From Bacillota bacterium (GTDB lineage Bacteria; Bacillota_H; UBA994; UBA5500), in assembly GCA_012727835.1 (NCBI GenBank), contig JAAYGE010000178.1, forward strand, positions 1 to 5,353: a DNA stretch of 5,353 bases, read 5' to 3'. Of this stretch, positions 1 to 4,516 are shown piece after piece. A model generated the notes under the pieces. It ran no database searches, had not been told where the DNA came from, and saw only the letters and a list, made by a program, of their open reading frames with translations. A program made the translations under genes and the position numbers. How positions within the stretch are numbered: the stretch's first letter is position 1; every line of letters begins with the position of its first letter.

Positions 1-722
1 CAACCCTCGTGGGCAACCGGGTCCGCTTTGCCAACGGAACCATGGGCGTCATCTACCAAGAGGGCACCCACGGCCTGTGCGATATTGGATGCCCATGCCG
101 CACCTTTGACTCCCATGGCGGGGAAGCCAAAATTACCGAAAATAAGTGTGTAACTCAGGATAACGTTTACTATGTTAATTACCGTAGCCACCTGCATGGG
201 CACCTTGGTATTGCCGGCTCCCCGCATGATGGCGCCCGTGATTTGCATGACGGCCATGAAGGGAACACCCCAAATGGCAATACGTAAATAGTCGGTACCC
301 ACATCTAACAACTCGCCACTGGTGTTGTAGAGTAGTACAAGAATTTCCCGCGTAAATAGAAAGGCAAGCAGCGAAATGGTCAGCACCATTCCTAGGGCTA
401 AAAAAAAGGCCTGTTCCGCATAGCGACCGGCTCTGCTGCGGTCCTTTGCGCCGACTGAACGGGCTACCATAACCGTGGTACCGGTTCCGATGGCTGCAAA
501 AAAGGACCAAATTAACATGGTGATGCGTCGTCCTAGGCCTACTGCCCCGATGGCAACAGCACCAACGCGTCCCAACATTGCCGAAGATACCATGCCAACG
601 GCCATTTGTAGCACACTTTCAATGGTTGCGGGCCAAACCATGCCAAAAATGTTTTTACGTATCTGTTCTTGGCTAATGTCATTCGGGTCTGGTCGGGCTG
701 CCTTTGGCTCTACTACTGACAT
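1..722 (-). CDS. MATE family efflux protein, N-terminal half (partial, runs off the left edge)
   Basis: Reading the minus strand from the ATG at 722 gives 240 open codons to the window edge. The protein is a multidrug and toxin extrusion (MATE/DinF/NorM-type) transporter, which in this family exports cationic or other small molecules using a Na+ or H+ gradient. After a short hydrophilic start come hydrophobic segments at about residues 25-50, 58-85, 105-132, 145-165, 178-200 and 205-223, matching the first six of the usual twelve helices. Family hallmarks are GAIMRGAGNTKVPM (163-176) and PAMGVKGAAWA (201-211). An in-frame ATG at 752 would add ten residues (MARERKRGNV), but it has no visible ribosome binding site, whereas GCGAGGG sits 6 nt before the 722 ATG. 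The last 17 residues (224-240) do not read like the end of helix 6; a frame break near 53 is possible (see findings). The family is confident; the substrate is unknown. Confidence 0.9.
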   Translation of the reverse strand, partial: MSVVEPKAARPDPNDISQEQIRKNIFGMVWPATIESVLQMAVGMVSSAMLGRVGAVAIGAVGLGRRITMLIWSFFAAIGTGTTVMVARSVGAKDRSRAGRYAEQAFFLALGMVLTISLLAFLFTREILVLLYNTSGELLDVGTDYLRIAIWGVPFMAVMQITGAIMRGAGNTKVPMQVATVINIVNVILSYTLIFGNFGFPAMGVKGAAWASNIAQAVGALLVDDAHGSVGKADPVAHEG

Positions 723-784
723 TACATTCCCTCGCTTTCTCTCTCTAGCCATATTACGCGCTAAATATCTATGTTCCCACTTAC

Positions 785-814
785 ATGATAACCCCTTTTC
801 CAGTAGCAGTGCAA
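785..814 (-). promoter_or_regulatory. Candidate sigma-A promoter for the MATE gene
   Basis: On the minus strand TTGCAC (814-809) is followed after 18 nt by TATCAT (790-785), which matches the -10 consensus at 5 of 6 positions. This would start transcription about 55 nt upstream of the 722 start codon. The -35 match is weak, so this is only the best candidate in the spacer. Confidence 0.3.
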
Positions 815-838
815 TCGTTCTTATCCAGTTTGAGGAAA

Positions 839-868
839 TTGACTATGTTAAGAAAGTGTATTTTATAC
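839..868 (+). promoter_or_regulatory. Candidate sigma-A promoter for the rubredoxin gene
   Basis: TTGACT at 839-844 matches the -35 consensus at 5 of 6 positions. It is followed after 17-18 nt by TTTATA/TTATAC (862-868) in an AT-rich stretch, a weak -10 element. The leader to the GTG start would be about 80 nt. The rest of the 723-957 spacer shows no gene or strong repeat. Confidence 0.4.
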
Positions 869-940
869 GCTAAAATATTACTCGTCGATTTAGCAGGATA
901 TTAGCGACCAAGAGAGAAAGATTATTATTACGTTTAATGT

Positions 941-948
941 AGAGGAGG
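941..948 (+). promoter_or_regulatory. Strong Shine-Dalgarno site deciding the GTG start of rubredoxin
   Basis: AGAGGAGG is nearly fully complementary to the 16S rRNA 3' end and lies 9 nt before GTG at 958. It fixes the start of a gene that uses a non-ATG codon. Confidence 0.8.
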
Positions 949-957
949 TTAATTATA

Positions 958-1116
958 GTGGAAAAATACGTTTGCACTCCCTGTGGCTATGTGTACGATC
1001 CGGAAGTAGGCGACCCCGATAACGGCATTGAACCCGGTACTCCCTTTGAGAACCTCCCGGAAGACTGGGTCTGCCCCCTCTGTGGTGTCGATAAGTCGTT
1101 TTTTGAAAAGGAATAG
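958..1116 (+). CDS. Rubredoxin
   Basis: This 52-residue protein is a classic rubredoxin, a cytoplasmic one-electron carrier holding a single iron between four cysteines. The two ligand pairs are visible as CTPCG (Cys6, Cys9) and CPLCG (Cys39, Cys42). Between them are the family signatures [14 protein letters not shown] (11-24), PGTPF (26-30) and LPEDWVCP (33-40). Length and spacing are exactly those of the family. The start is GTG, chosen because AGAGGAGG (941-948) lies 9 nt before it and no in-frame upstream start fits. In anaerobes rubredoxin commonly passes electrons to oxygen- or peroxide-reducing proteins such as rubrerythrin or flavodiiron proteins, but none is adjacent here, so its partner cannot be inferred. 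It diverges from the MATE gene and lies 78 bp before the HD-domain gene in the same direction. It may be monocistronic or weakly cotranscribed with that gene, depending on what the hairpin at 1133-1161 does. Confidence 0.97.
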   Translation: MEKYVCTPCGYVYDPEVGDPDNGIEPGTPFENLPEDWVCPLCGVDKSFFEKE

Positions 1117-1132
1117 ATAGAAAGGCTAAGCA

Positions 1133-1161
1133 GGGGCTGTCTCCCTTTCAGAGACAGCCCC
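1133..1161 (+). terminator. Perfect 11-bp hairpin after rubredoxin, terminator-like but without a T-tract
   Basis: GGGGCTGTCTC (1133-1143) and GAGACAGCCCC (1151-1161) are perfect inverted repeats around a 7-nt loop, 16 nt after the rubredoxin stop. The stem is strong enough for an intrinsic terminator, but it is followed by ACCTATGCCATTGCC rather than a run of T. It could be a weak terminator, a stabilising 3' end for the rubredoxin mRNA, or a processing site between rubredoxin and the HD gene. Confidence 0.6.
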
Positions 1162-1194
1162 ACCTATGCCATTGCCTAAGAAAGGAGTGCCCTA

Positions 1195-2493
1195 GTGAAG
1201 AGGACAGAAGTGCAAGTCTCCCTATTAGATATGGTGATGTGCGTTTCCCGTACCACCGACCTGGTTAGTCCGGTGGTGGCCGACCATCAGAAACGTGTGG
1301 CCTACCTGGCTACCCGCTTGGCGGCCGCAGTGGGCCTAAGCAAGGAAGAGCAGAGGCGAGTATTTGCCGCTGGGGCGCTACATGACATAGGTGCGCTTTC
1401 CTTGAGCGATCGCCTTTCCGCCCTTGATTTTGAAACTCAGCATACCGCTTTACATACCCAGACGGGTTCTGCCCTATTGCGCTCCTATCAACCACTGGCC
1501 CCCATAGCCGACATGATCTTGCATCACCACACCTATTGGGATGACGATAAGGACGGAAGGGCACCTTTAGGTGCCCAGCTGGTGCATTTGGCTGACCGTA
1601 TTGATGTGCTGTTACGCCACGATCGGGGGAATTGTCTACTTTCCCAGGTAGATAGTGTGTGCCAGAGGATAAATGCCGTTGCCGGCCGTATGTTTGACCC
1701 GGAGCTGGTGACCGTTTTCCTTGAACTGGCACAGCAAGAAGCTTTCTGGCTAGATCTACGCCCCACCATGATTGACATCGTGTTGGCGCAGCAGGTCTTT
1801 GACGATGACCTTACCCTAGATTTAGATGGTCTGCTGGACTTTGCCCAAATGATCAGCCATGTGATCGACTTTCGTAGCCGGTTTACAGCTACCCATTCGG
1901 AGGGGGTGGCAGCTACTGCGGAAGCCTTGGCTCAGGCCCTCGGTTATGATCCCGAGCACTGTCGCCAGATTCGGGTGGCCGGCTTTTTGCACGATTTAGG
2001 TAAGTTGGCGGTGCCCAGCAATTTGCTGGAAAAACCGGGCGCCCTGACGCCCTCGGAATATGCGGTTATCCGCAGCCACTCCTACTACACCTACCGTAGC
2101 CTGGAAGTGGTGCGGGGGCTGGAGGAGATTGCCGGCTGGGCCGCCTATCATCATGAACGATTAGATGGCAAAGGCTATCCCTTCCGTTTGGCCGCCCCCG
2201 ATTTGAGCCCCGAGGCGCGCCTGATGGCGGTAGCCGATGTTTATACGGCCGTCACTGAAGATCGACCCTATCGTCGGGGGATGGAGCGTTCTGCCGCCCA
2301 ACGGGTACTACAAAGAATGGTGCTTGATGGGGCTATGGATGGCAGCATCGTCGAGTGTTTGTGCGATAACATCGAACAAATAGAAGAAGCTAGGGTTACG
2401 GCCCAGCAGGCCGCCGTTGAACGTTATGAGGCCTTTTGGGAGAACGTAAATAACTCTACCTATATTTATCGCAACCTACAAATTGGCAGCTAG
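1195..2493 (+). CDS. Tandem HD-domain protein with a C-terminal HD-GYP domain (probable cyclic-di-GMP phosphodiesterase)
   Basis: This 432-residue soluble protein carries two HD phosphohydrolase modules and no receiver, PAS or membrane segment. The second (about 225-400) is a canonical HD-GYP domain: His234, HDLGK (266-270), His295, HHERLDGKGYP (319-329) and Asp348 in VADVY. HD-GYP enzymes hydrolyse cyclic di-GMP, and some act on related dinucleotides, at a metal centre. The first module (about 25-145) has the same helical pattern with His31, HDIG (63-66), His87, HHH (110-112) and Asp134. It lacks the Lys after HD and has DGRAP where GYP should be, so it is a diverged copy that may be regulatory or have another specificity. 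The GTG start is supported by AAGGAG (1182-1187) 7 nt upstream. The gene ends tail to tail with the arginine decarboxylase gene, overlapping by 4 bp. Phosphodiesterase activity is inferred from the motifs. Confidence 0.92.
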   Translation: MKRTEVQVSLLDMVMCVSRTTDLVSPVVADHQKRVAYLATRLAAAVGLSKEEQRRVFAAGALHDIGALSLSDRLSALDFETQHTALHTQTGSALLRSYQPLAPIADMILHHHTYWDDDKDGRAPLGAQLVHLADRIDVLLRHDRGNCLLSQVDSVCQRINAVAGRMFDPELVTVFLELAQQEAFWLDLRPTMIDIVLAQQVFDDDLTLDLDGLLDFAQMISHVIDFRSRFTATHSEGVAATAEALAQALGYDPEHCRQIRVAGFLHDLGKLAVPSNLLEKPGALTPSEYAVIRSHSYYTYRSLEVVRGLEEIAGWAAYHHERLDGKGYPFRLAAPDLSPEARLMAVADVYTAVTEDRPYRRGMERSAAQRVLQRMVLDGAMDGSIVECLCDNIEQIEEARVTAQQAAVERYEAFWENVNNSTYIYRNLQIGS

Positions 2494-2951
2494 TACCAGA
2501 GGGCGACGCCAGCAAAGACGCTACCACAGTGCTTTACCGTGTGTTCAATAGCTACCAGCTTAATTTCTCCTAGGGGGCGTTGCCGCACTGCGAAAGCATC
2601 TTCTACCATTTTAATAATGCGCTCCTCTATTTCTTGCTTGCTACAATAGTCGGAGCACTCCATAATCACACCGCAGCCCGTATCCGCCGGTATACCTACC
2701 GCCACGGCTGCGGCTATTTTTTGTCCCGGTTCCTGGCTGCTAATAGTCGCATAGGCGACGGGGACCAACATTCCCTCGGGAACGTCCAGCTGTTCCGTAT
2801 GTACGGCACCGGGGGGTAAGATACTATGTACTCGCAACATGCTTAAATTGCCCATTCCAGCTTGTAGCAGGGCTATATCGAAGGCATTGGCGGGCGTGTC
2901 GGCTTCGCCCCAGCCGGCACCTAAGGTAAAACGTACCGGAATATCTAACAT
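2490..2951 (-). CDS. pdaD: Pyruvoyl-dependent arginine decarboxylase (PvlArgDC)
   Basis: This 153-residue proenzyme converts arginine to agmatine and CO2, an entry to polyamine synthesis; in some bacteria it serves acid resistance or arginine use. Family proteins cut themselves before a serine, which becomes the pyruvoyl cofactor. Here the site is HSILPPG, so Ser43 would start a 111-residue alpha chain and residues 1-42 would form the beta chain. Also visible are GAGWGEADTPANAFDIALLQAG's family-like N-terminal block (11-32), GIPADTGCGVIME (86-98), with Glu98 in the position of the catalytic acid, and the C-terminal region through 153. The residue before the cleavage serine is His rather than the Ser I recall from the archaeal enzyme. 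The ATG at 2951 is chosen because AAGGAGGAG (2965-2957) lies just upstream; the same frame stays open to an ATG at 3122, but that would run into the divergent neighbour. Family assignment is strong; physiological role is inferred. Confidence 0.93.
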   Translation of the reverse strand: MLDIPVRFTLGAGWGEADTPANAFDIALLQAGMGNLSMLRVHSILPPGAVHTEQLDVPEGMLVPVAYATISSQEPGQKIAAAVAVGIPADTGCGVIMECSDYCSKQEIEERIIKMVEDAFAVRQRPLGEIKLVAIEHTVKHCGSVFAGVALWY

Positions 2952-2956
2952 AAAAT

Positions 2957-2965
2957 CTCCTCCTT
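2957..2965 (-). promoter_or_regulatory. Shine-Dalgarno site fixing the start of the arginine decarboxylase
   Basis: AAGGAGGAG on the minus strand ends 5 nt before the ATG at 2951. It rules in the 153-residue product over the longer open frame that begins at 3122. Confidence 0.85.
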
Positions 2966-3026
2966 GCAAAACGCTGTCTAGGGCAAGGTATGCATGAGAG
3001 AAGCGGCAGGTGTGTTGGCAGTGGGC

Positions 3027-3056
3027 ATCATACTTGCACTGGGCCGGCCATATGAT
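3027..3056. promoter_or_regulatory. Candidate divergent -10 elements between the decarboxylase and VanW genes
   Basis: The 150-bp spacer 2952-3101 must serve two divergent genes. TATGAT occurs on the plus strand at 3051-3056 and on the minus strand at 3032-3027, each 5 of 6 to the -10 consensus and facing its own gene. Neither has a recognisable -35 at the right distance, so support is weak. Confidence 0.25.
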
Positions 3057-3101
3057 TAGACAAGCAGCAATAGCTAAATTTTCGCTAGGGAGGGGGCCCA
3101 C

Positions 3102-4037
3102 ATGCAGCGCAAAATAAAACATGCCGCCATCCTCGCCGGCTTCCTTTTGCTAACGCTAGCCTTTGCTCAGTTGCAAGACCTTTGCCTGTTGTTGGTGGCT
3201 TTAGACAGGCAAGCGGTACGCCCTTTGGTGGCGCCGGTTTGGTCGCCGCCCACCGTTAGCGAACATCCTCAAAGTCGCCCCGTAACCGATTCCCTTCCTT
3301 GGGAAGACGACCAGGCCTTTAAGGAACTCTGTGCCAACCATAGGGCCCATATTCGCATGGGAGCTTACGCCACCACCTTGCCCAACCCCCATCCGGGTGA
3401 ACTACACAACTTTACCCGCGCTGCCGAAATAGTGGCCGGGTACGTGCTAGCGCCTAACGAAGTGTTTTCCATGTTGCAAGTGATCGGACCCTTTGATGCC
3501 AGCAACGGCTTTCAGGAAGGCCTGGTCTACGTAGGTGGGCAAGTTGAGCTCGGCATGGGAGGCGGCGTGTGTAAAATGGCCACCACTCTATACAATACGG
3601 CTATATTGGCCGATTTGCCTATAGTTGCCCGCCGCAATCATAGCATGTTGGTACCCTATGCCAGTCCGGGGCAAGATGCCACCGTGTCCAGTTCGGGTAT
3701 CGATCTTAAGTTCAAAAACGATACGGGGCACCCCATCGTCATCTGGGCCGCCACTGTGGATAATACCCTGTATGTGGCCTTTTATGGCCAACGGACTCCG
3801 GCCCAGGTAATTTGGCATCATGAGGTGCTGCAGGTGCAGGAGCGGCCGGTGGTACGCCGTCCAAACCCGGATTTGGCTCCCGGTGAAGAGAGGGTGATCA
3901 TTGCTGGAGCCGAGGGGATTGTGGTGAAATCCTGGTTAGAGCTGCACTATGCCGACGGCCGTATTGCCAAGCGGGATTTGGGTGTGGACTGGTATCGCCC
4001 CATGGCCCGGATCATCGAATACGGGCCTGCCCGATAG
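3102..4037 (+). CDS. VanW family protein, membrane-anchored or exported
   Basis: This 311-residue protein begins with a basic MQRKIK and a hydrophobic stretch (8-34), either an uncleaved anchor or a signal peptide with a possible AFA cut at 20-22. The body is thus predicted outside the membrane. The VanW domain spans about 85-230: NFTRAAEIVAGYVLAPNEVFS (103-123), IGPFDASNGFQEGLVY (128-143), the signature GGGVCKMATTLYNT (153-166), RRNHSMLVPY (177-186), GQDATV (190-195) and DLKFKNDTGHPI (201-212). The family is named for an accessory gene of vancomycin-resistance clusters, but most members, like this one, lie outside such clusters and their biochemical role is unsettled; a cell-envelope function is the usual inference. 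Residues 250-308 resemble a short G5-like or family-specific tail. The ATG follows AGGGAGGGGG (3087-3096) by 5 nt. It seems monocistronic: divergent from the decarboxylase and followed by a terminator. Confidence 0.92.
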   Translation: MQRKIKHAAILAGFLLLTLAFAQLQDLCLLLVALDRQAVRPLVAPVWSPPTVSEHPQSRPVTDSLPWEDDQAFKELCANHRAHIRMGAYATTLPNPHPGELHNFTRAAEIVAGYVLAPNEVFSMLQVIGPFDASNGFQEGLVYVGGQVELGMGGGVCKMATTLYNTAILADLPIVARRNHSMLVPYASPGQDATVSSSGIDLKFKNDTGHPIVIWAATVDNTLYVAFYGQRTPAQVIWHHEVLQVQERPVVRRPNPDLAPGEERVIIAGAEGIVVKSWLELHYADGRIAKRDLGVDWYRPMARIIEYGPAR

Positions 4038-4096
4038 CGCTTACTTTGTTATTCCCCTTAAATAGGGCATATTCCTAGCTAAAAAGTCAGGTATAG

Positions 4097-4132
4097 CGGT
4101 CAAACCGATCAGGTTTGGCCGATCTGTCTTTT
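4097..4132 (+). terminator. Intrinsic terminator downstream of the VanW gene
   Basis: A 10-bp stem pairs 4097-4106 (CGGTCAAACC) with 4112-4121 (GGTTTGGCCG) around a 5-nt loop, followed by ATCTGTCTTTT. One pair is U-G in plus-strand RNA but would be an A-C mismatch in minus-strand RNA. This favours function on the plus strand, 60 nt after the VanW stop. Confidence 0.7.
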
Positions 4133-4136
4133 ATAA

Positions 4137-4276
4137 CTCCCACCACGGGCAGAAAGACCATAGGATGCAGCTAATGGGGCGCACCGCCGGGGCGCCCCTG
4201 CGAAACGTGTGGGATGCGGGCCAGCCACCACACCTTGGGAGAAACCTTTGGGGACGCCCGGTGCCGTCCCCAAAGG
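4137..4276 (+). ncRNA. Candidate structured RNA: closed multi-branch fold plus a 12-bp hairpin, class unknown
   Basis: Between the VanW terminator and the ABC promoter several complementary segments nest. CTCCCA (4137-4142) pairs with TGGGAG (4236-4241) to close a junction. Inside it GGGGCGC (4176-4182) pairs with GCGCCCC (4192-4198), extendable by GCA/TGC across a bulge, and GTGTGG (4207-4212) pairs with CCACAC (4228-4233). Directly after the junction CCTTTGGGGACG (4245-4256) pairs perfectly with CGTCCCCAAAGG (4265-4276). The shape, a closed junction then a hairpin, is that of a riboswitch or stable small RNA. I could not match it to conserved sequences of riboswitch, 6S, tmRNA, RNase P or SRP RNA classes I know. 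There is no clear promoter in front, no T-run behind the last hairpin, and the strand is not certain. GC-rich DNA forms some such stems by chance. Confidence 0.35.
4245..4276. repeat. Perfect 12-bp inverted repeat with 8-bp loop
   Basis: The arms 4245-4256 and 4265-4276 are exact reverse complements around CCCGGTGC. It is the longest perfect stem in the window. No T-tract follows on the plus strand (GCACTCGCCC), so it is not a standard terminator. It may belong to the structured RNA candidate or stand alone. Downstream, 4277-4428 shows nothing further that I can name. Confidence 0.75.
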
Positions 4277-4428
4277 GCACTCGCCCTAATTTATTGACCC
4301 ATTCGCCATAGTATTGCTCACAATCCATAAGAAATCGTAGGGCTCGCCCGTAGATCGACCCGCAAAGATGTATTCCGCAACTTACAAATACGCCGGCAAC
4401 CTCTCTGATGTCTTGCCTGGCCCTCTAG

Positions 4429-4437
4429 TGCTATAAT
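4429..4437 (+). promoter_or_regulatory. Extended -10 promoter for the ABC exporter gene
   Basis: TGcTATAAT is a perfect extended -10 element, and no good -35 lies 16-18 nt upstream, which is typical of extended -10 promoters. Transcription would start near 4444, giving a leader of about 70 nt before the ATG at 4517. The palindromic operator begins exactly where transcription should start. Confidence 0.75.
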
Positions 4438-4442
4438 ACAAA

Positions 4443-4472
4443 CATTGGTGACTGACCGGTCAGTCATCAATG
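4443..4472. promoter_or_regulatory. Palindromic operator, TetR-family type, over the ABC transcription start
   Basis: The core TGACTGACCGGTCAGTCA (4449-4466) is a perfect 18-bp palindrome. After one mismatched pair (4448/4467) symmetry resumes with CATTG at 4443-4447 and CAATG at 4468-4472, so 14 of 15 pairs match. TetR/AcrR-family repressors often bind TGACTGAC-type palindromes placed between the -10 and the start codon of exporter genes. Its position just after TATAAT predicts repression by blocking initiation. No regulator gene is in this window, so the binding protein is inferred. The same bases could also form a hairpin at the 5' end of the mRNA. Confidence 0.75.
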
Positions 4473-4516
4473 CAAGTCAGCACCTCTAAGGGGCGCTGGG
4501 GAAGGGAGTGGGCCCT

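Noticed and set aside
9..287. 92-residue plus-strand open frame at the left edge
   Set aside because: It lies antisense to the MATE gene, whose minus-strand frame has clear membrane segments and family motifs. The plus-strand product is low in hydrophobic core and unrecognisable.
475..873. 132-residue plus-strand open frame
   Set aside because: Mostly antisense to the MATE N-terminus and extending into the promoter-like spacer. No Shine-Dalgarno site or recognisable domain.
2952..3122. N-terminal extension of the arginine decarboxylase to an ATG at 3122
   Set aside because: It would overlap the start of the VanW gene, has no ribosome binding site and adds residues not seen in the family. 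The ATG at 2951 has an excellent site.
4137..4276. Known riboswitch or T-box leader
   Set aside because: I found none of the conserved blocks I know: no T-box GGTGGTACCRCG, no cobalamin GCCACTG, no TPP, SAM, FMN, glycine or c-di-GMP-I signatures. It is reported only as unassigned.
4131..4328. 65-residue minus-strand open frame in the gene-free stretch
   Set aside because: No ribosome binding site before the ATG at 4328, odd composition rich in Arg, Gly, Pro and Trp, and it coincides with strong inverted repeats that better suit RNA structure.
4413..4437. TTGCCT as -35 for the ABC promoter
   Set aside because: The spacer to TATAAT is only 13 nt, too short for a normal promoter. The extended -10 explains the site better.
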